A stretch of 64,000 nucleotides of DNA from Paramecium octaurelia (GCA_905182995.1 CAJJDP010000058.1:442621-506620), one strand, 5' to 3'. Positions 24,436-36,800 are shown, counted from the stretch's first letter. Program-made: numbers and translations. Notes: a model not told the origin generated them from the sequence alone.

Positions 24436-25212
24436 ATGCAAAATAAAGAAAGCACTGAATAGTACAATTATTGACTAAGATTAGTGATCACTTATTTAAA
24501 TTGTTACTCATTGGAACTAGTGGAGTTGGAAAATCCTGTATGTTGATGAGATACGTCGATAATAATTTTACAAACAATTTTTATAACACAATCGGAGTGG
24601 ACTTTGTAATTTATTATTTTAACAAGTAGAAAATCAAATCGATATTCTTAGAGAATAAAAACATCAAATTGTAGATTGTAATAATATATTTCAATTTCTT
24701 AGTGGGATACTGCAGGTTAAGACAGATTCAGAACAATCACATGTAGTTATTATCGGTAAAGAATATGTTGAAAATAGTGGAGCACATGGGATAATCATTG
24801 TTTATGATATAACAGACAGAGAATCATTTGACTCTGTAAAAATGTGGATGTCTGAAATTGATAAGTATACTCTTGGAATTACACATAGGTATGCTCAAGA
24901 AGATGTGATAAGAATGCTAGTTGGAAACAAATGTGATGTGGAGGACAAAAGGGCTGTTTCCTATGAGGAGGGCGAAGCTTTGGGTACATAATTTTAAAAA
25001 TTTAAGCTAAACAACTGAAATTGCAATTTATAGAAACATCAGCCAAATTGTCCACCAATATTGAATAGTCCTTTTTGACAATTGCAAAAAATGTTCTAGA
25101 AAAAAGCTAAAATTCTATAAAAGCAGAATCAGCCTAGAATATGAAAATAGGATAGATTTCATCCACTTAGGTAATTGGAAATACAAATAAAAAAAGTTCA
25201 CAATGTTGTTGA
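24436..25212 (+). CDS. Rab-family small GTPase (Rab1/Rab8-like)
   Basis: 219 residues with all G motifs: P-loop GTSGVGKS, switch I TIGVDF, WDTAGQDRFRTI, NKCD and ETSAK. It ends in Cys-Cys (SSQCC), the double geranylgeranylation site of Rabs. Rabs recruit effectors to membranes and control vesicle traffic; the switch and effector sequences look closest to the Rab1/Rab8/Rab10 group. Five short introns (23, 24, 25, 22 and 23 nt) leave exactly 220 codons. The first, 24462-24484, links [10 protein letters not shown] to [10 protein letters not shown]-loop Asp is replaced by Thr (GTSGVGKS rather than GDSGVGKS), a tolerated change. Confidence 0.95.
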
Positions 25213-25240
25213 ATTATAATTATTAAAATTAAACACGATT

Positions 25241-27353
25241 ATGTTTGATATTCGTTTCTTACCTTTTCTACTTGTTTTCACCTTAGCGATTATAGTAGAA
25301 AGGCCTATTACATAAATATCATGGTGTGGAGCTTCCATTATTTACACCAGAGAAGATGAAACCATACCTCAATTTTAAGGTTTGGAAGAAGAAAAGACAA
25401 TATTTTTTATTACTGAAGCTCATCAAATATATCAAAGCAATGGAACTGTTTGGAATCAAATTGAGGGTTTATTTGAAGATATTTAGATTTCGCCAGCAGA
25501 TTCACGTGTCATATTTTTATTTGGACAAAATGGTTAGAAAAGCTATAGAACAAATGATTGTGGTGAAAATTTCGAGGAAATCGACACCGAGGGCTTTTAT
25601 GGATTTAGATTAAATAAAATGAATTGGAAATGGATACTAGCATTTAAAAAATTATAATGTGATCATTCTGAGATGGATTGCAGAGAACCATATAATAATT
25701 AATTGTTTTATTCTGAAGACGGAGCAAAGACTTGGTTGCCATCATTTAAGAATTGTAGAGAAGCCTCCTGGGATAAGATCATAGAAGACATTGCTGTTCC
25801 AGATGAAAGGTCTATTCTACTATTTTCACATGAAAATCAAACATAATTGATCTACTCTGACGATTTCACTAATTATCATACTTTAATGATTGGTGCCCAA
25901 GGCTACTATTAAACCTCAAAATATCTTTTTGTTTTAACCTCTTCCAGCAATGGAGGATATGAATTGCATTATGGTCATTCAAAACTCGAAGAATTTTAAG
26001 AGAAATTGGTGGAGTTACCATTATAAATTCTAAAAGAATATTCCTACACGGTCTTAGATACTGAAAATGGTAGAATATATTTATCTGTCTCTCATTATCA
26101 ATAAGAACAATCAGTAACTAATGTGTATATCAGTAATTAAATTGGATTAGATTTCTAAATTGTGTTAACTAATAATGTTAGATCAACCTAAGATGGAAAT
26201 TGTGATTTTGAAAAACTATTGGGTTTAACCTCAACTTATGTAGCTAATACATATGACTAAAGAGATTAGTAGGATAAATCAACAGTGATAAGTTTTAATG
26301 GGGGAAAGAAATGGGAATCGATAAAGGCCCCCAAATAAGACTCAGAAGGGAATATCATAGAATGTGGAGGAGAATGCTCCTTGCACTTTGTTGGAAGAAC
26401 TGAATCCTATAGATAAACTATTTATACAGTAGATCAAGCGCCAGGTATTGTTTTAGGTGTTGGGAATGTTGGGTTATTTATATCATAAGAGTAAAATACA
26501 TATATGTCAGCAGATGGAGGATAGAATTGGATTGAAGTCAGAAAAGGGTCTCATGTTTTTGAAATAGCTGATTTCGGAGGAGTCATTGTTATGGCCAAAG
26601 ATTATGAACCCACTAATGAAATTATTTATTCAATTGATTACGGGAAAACCTGGAAAACAAAAGTTATTTATGACGATCTATTCATGGCATAGAATTTAGT
26701 TACTGAAGCATCTGGAACAGTTAAATATTTTCTGATCTATGGGAAAACTGATAAAGGAGAAGGCATCATTTTAAAATTAGACTTTAGCGATATCTTTTCA
26801 AGAGAATGTAAATCAAATTTAGATTATGACATCTGGAATTCTAAATGCATTGATGGGTCCTAAACGAAATACTATAGGAAAAAAGAAAACTCAGAGTGTT
26901 TCAATCCTAAATAGATGATAACCAAAAGGATAATTGAACCTTGTCCATGTAAAAGGGAAGACTGGATATGTGCCCAAGGCTATACTAGTAAATTAGAGGG
27001 AAGTGATTGCTTACCTATTGTTAATGTTTCTGACTATTGTGAACCTGGAAAAGCATTTTTCAAAACATAAGGATATATCAAATTAACTCAATGTGTAGGA
27101 GGGTAAATTATTGTATAATTAAAAAAGTTTAGATTTAGGACCAATAGAAACATAATGTCCAGCATCCTTGAATTTGAATGACATCATTTCATATTTAATA
27201 ATAATTTCATTGCTGGCTGTTTTGATTTTAATAGGCTATGTGTTATTAAGAAGAGGATAAACTTCAGGTGAAAAAGGTTCAAATCCAAACATTAACAAAT
27301 ATAATCAAATGGAGTTTTAGGAAGATGAGGACGACGAAGATCAATAATTATGA
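25241..27353 (+). CDS. VPS10/sortilin-type sorting receptor
   Basis: About 690 residues, starting 28 bp after the Rab stop. It has a signal peptide (MFDIRFLPFLLVFTLAIIV). A ten-bladed VPS10 propeller follows with BNR/Asp-box motifs (YSEDGAKTW, SFNGGKKWES, SADGGQNWIEV, SIDYGKTWKT). The paired-Cys 10CC region comes next (CPCKREDWICAQGY, SDCLPI, DYCEPGKAF). A membrane helix (YLIIISLLAVLILIGYVLL) and a short acidic tail (EFQEDEDDEDQQL) end the protein. Such receptors carry hydrolases from Golgi to endosome. Near 27,090-27,125 the frame must shift by 1 to reach the helix; a 40-nt intron fits but is long for this genome. Otherwise the protein would stop at 27,179 without an anchor. Confidence 0.9.
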
Positions 27354-27391
27354 GTTTATATGTTATTATCTTAGATATATATTGATAAATT

Positions 27392-28839
27392 TCAATTTAC
27401 AATACGAGCTTTATCATAATTACTTCTTAAACAAAGAACAGGATAAAGTTCAATGTCATCTTTATCAAAGTATTCATAAGAAATATTATATTTAAGATAT
27501 TACTAAGTAGTGCAATTTTTAACACTTACGAATTGGTCGTTGTAAACCAATTCTAATTTTTGGCCAATAACGAAACCAAAATTTTTTTTTTTCCCGTTCT
27601 CCTCCTTGTTTTCATCAATATATACTATGCCATTTGCACAAAATAAATAAGATTAATGATTATGTTTTGAATAATCCTTTGGGTTGAATATATTTTATCT
27701 TTAAGTAATTCCAACACAAACATTCAAATCTGAGATATGAAGAAATTCAATTTCAATAGGTTTATTTTTTGAATTTTTAATAGCAATCAATCTATCAAAT
27801 TTTTTATTTTCATTTAAATTTAATTGAGCAATCTTACCATCTTTAATTACCTCAATGTCCTTATGCTTAAAATGTTTGGAAAATTTAATTTATTATTACA
27901 ATTAAGATAATAAATTAACTTATTAAGAAAGTTCTTCGCAGAAAGTAAACAAGCCCTTTATCTATCTTTGCTAATCTGAGATGATCTATTTTAAGGTTTT
28001 AAAGCATTTGGCAATGGTATGATCCTTTAAATCCTTCCTTTATATCTATTGTTGACAATTCTCGCATTCGATTTCAACGAATTAACATGATTGCATGTGT
28101 AATATCATCGATATTCTTTTAAGCTATTCTTAACATCCTGAACATTTGATGATAACCTAAGGACACTCATTTTTGTTGTGCAATTCCAGATCTTTTAATT
28201 TAATATCAGATAAACATAACTAGCATTTGTACTAGAAAAGACAATAAATAATAATGTTACAATATTTTCTGGACAAGTATCTACATGATTTTGCATCATT
28301 AGAATAGGAACTTCGGATGAGCATTTCCCGCATCGAACTTTTCTCTGCAAACACTCATTTAATTCATGTTGTTCTAGTTGCTTTCTCCATATCTCTTATT
28401 AACACCATTTACATTATAAAAGTTTAAAAGGACAAGTATTATCGTGCTGATCCTTATCTTTTAAAAGAATATCGATATTGCATCCTTCATACTCACATTT
28501 TACTTATTTAAACTGGCATGATTTAATGTGAAAGAAGTACTCGGAATATTTCAAAATTCCTAAACATCCATTTTATTTATAACAACAATACACATCAAGA
28601 TCGTTAAGCATATTCTTTAGAATGCGTTGCCCCTATTTTTCTTTTAGCTTATTGCAAACAGGGCAACTTCGTGCTGATTGGTTCTAACTCCAGGTTGTTA
28701 AACAGGTTTAACAAAAATGATTTTCACAACTTTCACAACACATTGGATCAATGAATATTTCCAAACAAATCATACATTTGCAAAGCTCCTCGATTTATGG
28801 ACTTCTGTTAACTAACTAATCAAATCTTAAAACTTACAT
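27392..28839 (-). CDS. RING/TRAF-type zinc-finger protein with SPRY-like C-terminus
   Basis: 472 residues. The RING (CKCMICLEIFIDPMCCESCENH..CPVCNK) is followed by a run of TRAF-type fingers of C-x-C..H..C pattern (KCEYEGCN.., KCKWCQQEIWRKQLEQHELNEC, RCGKCSSEVPILMMQNHVDTC, IKCSGCQEQL). A short coiled coil then leads to a C-terminal domain with SPRY-like strands (SYLFCANGIVYIDE, GFVIGQKLELVYND, IELYPVLCLRSN). It is likely an E3 ubiquitin ligase. One intron, 28232-28260 (29 nt), leaves 473 codons. The stop is 38 bp from the convergent sortilin stop, and the start is 30 bp from the divergent COMM gene. The start codon could lie slightly further upstream if GTAAGT at the ATG is a splice site. Confidence 0.85.
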
Positions 28840-28868
28840 AATTTTAATTATAATTAATTACAATATTT

Positions 28869-29132
28869 ATGAGCGTATAAGAATTCATTGCCAACAAGAA
28901 GATGTTAGATGTAGAATGGAGATTTTCAAGTTTTAATCACAATATCATTTTAGTTGCTACAGCCAATAGTTCTAAGGAAAATTATAGTGATTGCTTCTTA
29001 TAACTTAAAATCAAAACAATTGATAAAAACATGGTAGAAGAAACAACTCATTTCGAATTGACATTAGCATAATTTAACGAGCTGTTTACTGAAATCGAGA
29101 AGGTAAAGAATCTAATGAGTTTAATTAAATGA
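28869..29132 (+). CDS. COMM-domain protein
   Basis: 87 residues, essentially one COMM domain: MLDVEWRFSSF...ILVATAN, DCFLQLKIKTID, then HFELTLAQFNELFTEIEKVK, which matches the family's terminal helix. COMMD proteins form the Commander complex that works with retromer-like and WASH machinery in endosomal recycling. The usual N-terminal helical domain is absent; the ATG at 28869 is close to the TRAF-like gene's start, leaving no room for it. It may be a minimal member or the N-terminal exon may be missing. Confidence 0.75.
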
Positions 29133-30160
29133 AAAATATATTATTTATAGAATCCAATAATATTTAATGCATAATGTAAATATCATTATTTGCCTAAATT
29201 TCAATTAGCACGCCAGTCAAATTAATACCATTTCTTCAAGACGATCCACAACTTCTAAAATCATATTTTGAAAACATCATTTAAATACTTCAAAAGGGAA
29301 TTTTTTCTTTTTTGATTTTGAATGACTTGCATATAGAATTTATTGCCACTATCTTCTTTATTTCTAGCATCATTCACATATATTTGATTAGGTATTTGAA
29401 ACTATATTCTTATTGAATCCAATATTCATAATTTAGCCTCGATAACTACTAAATGAGCTCGTCATAAATATTAGTGCACAATTAATAATTGTAGATATAA
29501 TTTTCTATTTTTAGCAAAATCGATTATAATATTTACCAATTCTATAACATTCTCTAACTCTGAAATCTTAAAACTTGATTCTGATTCTACTTAATCAATT
29601 ATTATAGATGATGATATTAATTTCAAGATATTTTATTTACTAGTTATAAATAAGTACTTCTATTCACTAAAAAAAATTAACTATCTTTCAGAAGATCTCA
29701 AATTGATGAAAAGCTTCATATTTTTAATCCTATTATTATTCTAATTTATTATAAGCTTTCTAATTTCATTTATTTTTTAATTTTATATTTATTCTCATAA
29801 AATTTATATTCTTGATTATTATCTAAATTGCATTATTAACTCTTTCTCTCCTTTTTCCTAACAATTTAAGCTTGTCTTCTCTTTATTCATATTTTTCTTT
29901 TCTTTTGTTCTACTAGATTTAGTCTTAATTAATTTTTCCAACCCCATTTTAATAATATTTACAATAATATATTCATTATACCTTCTATAATTTCTTAAAA
30001 TAATCTAATCATTTGTCTAGTACTTACTCTAAACTCTAATTGAAAAGATATTTTATAAGTTTATTTATTAATATATAGCATTTCTAAATGTGGAATGATT
30101 TTCTCTAAATTATAGTTTCTTCTGCATTAGTCAAATTCATATTCCATGCTTAACTTGAAA
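29133..30160 (-). CDS. Probable Gln/Lys-rich helical protein, exon structure unresolved
   Basis: The minus strand holds coding-like sequence from an ATG at about 30,150 (MEYEFDQCRRNYNLEKIIP) through coiled-coil segments (KKQMKLESLQQIRI) to VESESSFKISELENVIELV near 29,560. Two TGA codons interrupt the simplest frame. A 22-nt intron removes the second, but I could not settle the first. I see no family. It could be a gene with several tiny introns or a decaying one. Coordinates are approximate. Confidence 0.4.
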
Positions 30161-30353
30161 TTTTATAAATTCCTTTTTGAAAATAACTTAGCTTCTCTAG
30201 AATCAAAAGATTCTTTACTTTCTCTTATTAAAAGACTTAAAAATTAAATTTTAATTTAATAAATTTAACAATTATTTAAGATGGAAACTAATTCATAAAA
30301 AGAAACAAAAAGACCATAATAAAGTAATGTTTATATAAAATTTAGTACTTAAA

Positions 30354-31481
30354 ATGGCAAAATTACATAATAACTACAAAGAACCAGAAGACACTTATGA
30401 ACCAAAAAGAAGAATAAAATATTAGAGTACATTTAATTCAATAGACAAAAAACAACAATTAAATGAGGATTCATCAACTTTTAACGGAATGGAATATTTT
30501 GAAAGTCTGTAAAAGAGGAAATCAAGTGAAAAGAACGAAAAGACTCCTTAAAAAGCAGAAAGTGTGTCTTCGATTTTGGCTAAAACATCCTTAAGGGAAA
30601 GGTTCTCTAATCTTCATTTGATTAATACTATCGATAAAATGCTAATGCAAAGTAAATATTCCAGTTTGTGTCACATTTTCAAAGAAATTGATGAAATGCT
30701 TTTATTTCTCTAAAGCCAATAAAAACCGCCTTTCTTCAATACCATTTAAGAATTATTGAGCCAGAATTCTAAAATTAAAGTCACATAATAAGATATTCAA
30801 TAGATATTGGAAATCTTTCCAAATGCATATGAAGTAAATTGGTCTTTAAATGAAAAATTAATAAGATTAGATAGAAGTGATTTGATGATAAAGACAAATA
30901 TTAAATCTCATGTTTAGTTGGGAGAGCGTGTAATTTAGTTTCAATAATCAATGTTTGACTATATTTAAAAAAATGGAGTTTAAATTGGTTTAGCTATTTT
31001 ACCTTAAAATCCATTTTAATAAATTCTAAAAGAGAAACTCTAAATTACAGATACTTTAACAAAATAAATCTAATAATAAACATCGAAACATGAAATTCAA
31101 AGTCAAGTGTCTAAAGAGCCAACCAATTCTAAAGTCAGCTAAAATTTAATAGAGAAATTGAAATAAAAAAAGAAACTCGAAGTAGTTCACTCTGATCTTT
31201 CAGCACCGAAAAAATAATTAATTGCTCTTTCGTCTTTAATTCATTAATATTTTCTGAATAGAGATGTGTCAAATATGTTCTTAACAAATGTTTTGAAATA
31301 CAGTCTCAATAGTTTAAAACAGTTTCTTTTAGATGAAAATTAATTAAAAACATATATTGATTAATTGATAAAATTATGTCCACATTGGATTTAGGTGATT
31401 GAAAATCAGAATGGCTCAATTGTAAGGTTGAATAAGGAAATAGATCTACCTTCTATAATCAGATCTATTGAATAAATGTGA
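30354..31481 (+). CDS. CDT1: DNA replication licensing factor CDT1
   Basis: 375 residues, single exon. CDT1 loads MCM2-7 at origins and is inhibited by geminin in animals. The middle region has the CDT1 helical start (HLINTIDKMLMQSKYSSL), then FFNTIQELL and QQILEIFPNAYEVNW. The C-terminal winged helix ends with CPHWIQVIENQNGSIVRL and NKEIDLPSIIRS, matching the family pattern of PDW followed by VKLDK. The protein is shorter than animal CDT1 (about 550) because the disordered N-terminus is reduced. I see no clear PIP-type degron. The identification is by motif pattern, without alignment. The stop TGA 31479-31481 is 53 bp from a convergent gene. Confidence 0.8.
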
Positions 31482-31534
31482 ATAAAAACTCTTTAATTAA
31501 AGTTTGAATTATAAAATTAAAGCATTACTATATT

Positions 31535-32436
31535 TCAAGAGCTATCTTCTAATACTATCAAAGATTCTTTAAGTTGTCCTTTTAAAGACATTAAAACAAG
31601 TTCGTATTTTTTCATGTCTTTACTTAACTTCTTGGTCTAAATCTTTCCTATGAGTACTGAAATAGCAGGATTGCGAAGACTCTAATTAAATTACTGTTTA
31701 TAGATCTCATTTAATTATTAGGCAATTTATTCCAATTTCCATTCGTAAGGGATTGAACTAATGTCTACAAAAATTTCTCTTTCATCAAATTGTCCATTAA
31801 TGATGACTCTTAGATTTTATACTTGTTTCTAAATATAAAGTTAAGTTTACTAATTCTTTTTCTGAATATTTGGACATCATCTCTACAATTTCCTCGTTGT
31901 CTTATTATTAATTAGCATTAGCTGTTTACTCAAAAAATGTGATGCTCTTCCTTCTTTTCTGACTCTGCATCTCACTGCCTTGACCTTATATCTAATCATC
32001 TTCTAGTTTCTCCTCAATAACATTTGTAGATGGTGGAGGACATATTGGCATTTTTATTGATCTTTTCTCATAAATTACACTTTTATTTTCTACTCTCTTT
32101 TCTGGAGCAACGGATGACCGCTTAACATAATTGCTTGTTCTAACAGATGAGTATGTTCTCTCAACAATTCTTCCATCTACAGGGGCTTGTTTTTATGGAC
32201 TAGCTAACTTACGCAATGGTAAGGCAGTTGCAAAATGTTAATTATAAGATTATTTGCTAAATACTATCGATTAGATCATACACTTGAATCAAAGGTTTGA
32301 GATGAGCTGATGATGTGCTATCATTTGCTGATAAATCGCATTCTTTAGATTTATATTTAAAACTCTATGTAGTTGACTTTGCTCCTGATGCTTCTTTAAC
32401 ATACCTAATTCTTTAGCCAGAAGAAGTGTTAAACAT
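31535..32436 (-). CDS. Unknown protein with acidic/basic disordered middle
   Basis: 284 residues after two introns (25 and 22 nt). The N-terminal half is Ser/Lys-rich and disordered (TYSSVRTSNYVKRSSV). The middle has KRRKSITFFEQT, a basophilic kinase-type site, and an acidic run. The C-terminal 110 residues are helical (VIINGQFDEREIFVDIS, YELVLMSLKGQLKES). I do not recognise a family. It shares a 46-bp divergent spacer with the flippase gene. A truncated duplicate is at 33213-33760. Confidence 0.7.
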
Positions 32437-32482
32437 AGGAAAGCTAGTTCTTATTAATATAAAAATAAATTTCAATTTCCTA

Positions 32483-33211
32483 ATGGAGTTTGAATTAGCT
32501 GGAACCACTCATAAAGCTGTTTAAGGTTGGCGATTTGATACTAATGGACAGGAACCTCTTAAGCAGTAATTAATCGAGCCATCGGAACCCTAAATCCAAA
32601 CATAAGGGTTTTTCGAAAAAATTAAGAATTAGTTTAATGATTTACTCAAACCACCTGACAAAGAAGTGGAATAAAGAATCATTTACTTAGATGGTAAGGT
32701 GTACCCTCAAAATAATATGCCAAATATAGTAAAAAACTAAAAGTACAACATTTTGTCATTTGTTCCTATGGTGCTCTATCAACAGTTTAAATACTTTTTC
32801 AATCTAATATTCTTGTTGATCACACTATCTTAATTCGTACCTTTGCTGAAAGTAGGGTTTTTATTTAGTTATGTTGCTCCATTAGCATTCGTATTGATCT
32901 TAACATTACTCAAAGAAGCCTACGATGATTTTCAAAGGTATAAAAGAGATAAAGAGGCCAATTCTCAAGAATACACCTAAATTGGGAAGGATAAAACAGT
33001 ATAACTTTAAAGTTGGCAGTTGAAAGTAGGAGACATTATTGAGGTCCATGCAAATTAAAGAATACCTGCCGATTTAATATTGCTACACACAAACGATGTA
33101 ACAGGAACAGTTTTCATTAGAACAGATTAATTGGATGGAGAAACTGATTGGAAATTAAGAAAAGCTATCAGACATACTTAAAATTATGGTTAAAACAAAA
33201 ACCTAACAACT
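32483..33211 (+). CDS. P4-ATPase, truncated duplicate at assembly gap
   Basis: The first 243 codons of the flippase complete at 33807-37046, cut by the N at 33212. Confidence 0.85.
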
Positions 33212-33212
33212 N

Positions 33213-33760
33213 TTTCCTCGTTGTCTTATTATTAATTAGCATTAGCTGTTTACTCAAAAAATGTGATGCTCTTCCTTCTTTTCTGACTCTGCATCTCACT
33301 GCCTTGACCTTATATCTAATCATCTTCTAGTTTCTCCTCAATAACATTTGTAGATGGTGGAGGACATATTGGCATTTTTATTGATCTTTTCTCATAAATT
33401 ACACTTTTATTTTCTACTCTCTTTTCTGGAGCAACGGATGACCGCTTAACATAATTGCTTGTTCTAACAGATGAGTATGTTCTCTCAACAATTCTTCCAT
33501 CTACAGGGGCTTGTTTTTATGGACTAGCTAACTTACGCAATGGTAAGGCAGTTGCAAAATGTTAATTATAAGATTATTTGCTAAATACTATCGATTAGAT
33601 CATACACTTGAATCAAAGGTTTGAGATGAGCTGATGATGTGCTATCATTTGCTGATAAATCGCATTCTTTAGATTTATATTTAAAACTCTATGTAGTTGA
33701 CTTTGCTCCTGATGCTTCTTTAACATACCTAATTCTTTAGCCAGAAGAAGTGTTAAACAT
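33213..33760 (-). CDS. Unknown protein, truncated duplicate at assembly gap
   Basis: The 5' part of the gene complete at 31535-32436, shifted by 1,324 bp and cut by the N. Confidence 0.8.
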
Positions 33761-33806
33761 AGGAAAGCTAGTTCTTATTAATATAAAAATAAATTTCAAT
33801 TTCCTA

Positions 33807-36800
33807 ATGGAGTTTGAATTAGCTGGAACCACTCATAAAGCTGTTTAAGGTTGGCGATTTGATACTAATGGACAGGAACCTCTTAAGCAGTAATTAATCG
33901 AGCCATCGGAACCCTAAATCCAAACATAAGGGTTTTTCGAAAAAATTAAGAATTAGTTTAATGATTTACTCAAACCACCTGACAAAGAAGTGGAATAAAG
34001 AATCATTTACTTAGATGGTAAGGTGTACCCTCAAAATAATATGCCAAATATAGTAAAAAACTAAAAGTACAACATTTTGTCATTTGTTCCTATGGTGCTC
34101 TATCAACAGTTTAAATACTTTTTCAATCTAATATTCTTGTTGATCACACTATCTTAATTCGTACCTTTGCTGAAAGTAGGGTTTTTATTTAGTTATGTTG
34201 CTCCATTAGCATTCGTATTGATCTTAACATTACTCAAAGAAGCCTACGATGATTTTCAAAGGTATAAAAGAGATAAAGAGGCCAATTCTCAAGAATACAC
34301 CTAAATTGGGAAGGATAAAACAGTATAACTTTAAAGTTGGCAGTTGAAAGTAGGAGACATTATTGAGGTCCATGCAAATTAAAGAATACCTGCCGATTTA
34401 ATATTGCTACACACAAACGATGTAACAGGAACAGTTTTCATTAGAACAGATTAATTGGATGGAGAAACTGATTGGAAATTAAGAAAAGCTATCAGACATA
34501 CTTAAAATTATGGTTAAAACAAAAACCTAACAACTCTTAATGCATCAATCACTTGCGAACCCCCTAAATTGGACATATATGATTTCAAAGGGTTATTTAA
34601 ATTAGAAGTAGGTGGTGGAGAAGGTTAGAGAGAAGCATTATCATTGGAGAACACACTTTGGTGCAATACATTTTTAGCTTCAGGGAAGCTTTAGGCTGTG
34701 GTGGTCTACACCGGAAAAGAGTGCAGATCTGCTTTAAATTCAAGAGAACCTAGAACTAAGATGGGAAGATTAGATGATGAACTAAATTAATTGGCAAAAT
34801 TACTGTGTGTATTATTAGTGTGTACAGCATTTATTATTGTATTAAGCAGTGGATTTTAAAATGAATGGTTGCTTCAATTATTTAGACATGTATTATTGCT
34901 AAGCTCAATTATTCCAATATCTTTAAGAGTTAATCTAGACTTTTCCAAATTATACTTTTCCTATGGAATTTCAAACGATAAGGATATTGAAGGATCGATT
35001 GCCAGGAATAGTACTATACCTGAAGAATTAGGGAGAATTTCTTATGTTTTAACAGATAAAACTGGAACATTAACTTAAAATACAATGATTTTTAAAAAGC
35101 TATCTTTGGAGAGAATGTCTTTCTCTGTTGAAACTTTAGGCATGCTAAGGAAAATGATTAAAAAACATTGCACTAATAGTAAATTTCCTATGGAGGATAT
35201 ACTAAAGAAATATCAAGAGTCAGGAGGAAGAAAAATAAAACCTTTCAAAAGAAATAAGGATCAAATTGTCAGAGACTTAATTTCTGCTTTATCATTATGT
35301 CATAACGTTACGCCAGTAGAAGAAGAAGGATAAAGAACCTTTTAAGCAAGCAGCCCAGATGAAATTGCCTTGGTTAATTTTGCAGAAGATGTCGGATTCA
35401 AATTAGTCAATAGATAGTTAACTGAAATCAATATTCAAAATGCAGGAGGAACACCAGAATCATATAAAATTTTATACGAATTTCCTTTCACATCAGAACG
35501 AAAGAGAATGGGTATCATCTTACAAATGCAGGGATAAAAAGGTGCCATCTTTTATTTAAAAGGAGCAGATTCGGTAATGAAACAAAAGGTTCCTGAAGTC
35601 TAGAGAGGATTTTTGATGGATGAATGCGAAAGTTTGAGTAGAGAAGGATTAAGAACTTTGGTGATAACTTAAAAGTACTTGACAGAGGATGATTTGAAAA
35701 ACTTTACTACCGAATATGAGAAAGCGAAGAATTAGATGGAAGACAGAGAGGCTCGTTGTGCAAAAGTGTTAGACTTTTATGAGAATGACATGGAATTACT
35801 AGGATTAACAGGTGTTGAAGATATGCTTTAGGAAGATATATATGCAACATTGGAATCATTAAAAAATGCAGGAATATAAATCTGGATGTTGACTGGAGAT
35901 AAAGTAGAAACAGCTTAATGTATAGCAATCTCAACTGGATTGAAAAGCCCTACTTAGGAAATGTTTGTAATTAAGGATATTGAAGATTCTTTAATCCTAT
36001 AGAATGAACTAAATTAATTTGCTTTAAAAAACAATAGCGTTTTAGTTATAGATGGATAATCTTTAAAGATTGCTCTTGAGTTTCAACATAACGCATTTTT
36101 CCATGTTGCTTGTAATGCTCCAGCTGTAGTCTGTTGTAGATGTTCGCCAACATAAAAGGCTTAAGTGACTGAATTGATAAAAGAGCATACTCAAAAGACA
36201 GTTCTGTCAATAGGAGATGGTGGAAACGATGTTGCTATGATTTAAGCTGCTGATGTTGGAGTTGGGATAGTTGGCAAAGAGGGAAAGTAAGCAGCACTTG
36301 CCAGTGATTTTTCAATATTAAAATTTAAACATTTAGCTGTCTTATTGTTATGGCATGGTAGATTGGCTTACAAGAGAACTTCTGTTATGGCTTAATTTGT
36401 CATGCATAGAGGATTAGTTATAGCATCAATATAAACTATATTCTCCATTGTATTTTACTTTGTTGCTATACCTATTTATAATGGTTGGTTGATGTTGGGA
36501 TATGCCACTGTTTACACGATGTTTCCTGTGTTTTGTTTAATTTTTGATTAAGATGTAACGAAAGAAAAGGCTCTTGAATATACAGAATTGTATAAAGCCT
36601 TACTAAAAGGCCGAGAGTTAACAGTGAAAACCTTTTTGCTTTGGTTATTTAAATCTGTTTATTAAGGTAATTAATTATGCAATTATTTAGCTGCTGTTAT
36701 TATGGTTTATAGCTTTGCTGTGTTTCAAAATACATTTTTGGATTTGGTGACAGTAACATTTAGTAGTTTAATAGTAGCTGAATTATTAAATGTTTTCACT

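Larger units (their letters stand above)
31889..34535. repeat. Direct repeat 3: 31889-33211 = 33213-34535, N at 33212
   Basis: Two 1,323-bp copies, identical by eye, joined by one N. The left copy truncates the flippase and the right copy truncates the opposite-strand unknown gene, again matching unmerged contig ends. Confidence 0.95.

Noticed and set aside
35707-35934. 75-codon minus-strand frame
   Set aside because: Antisense shadow of the flippase gene.
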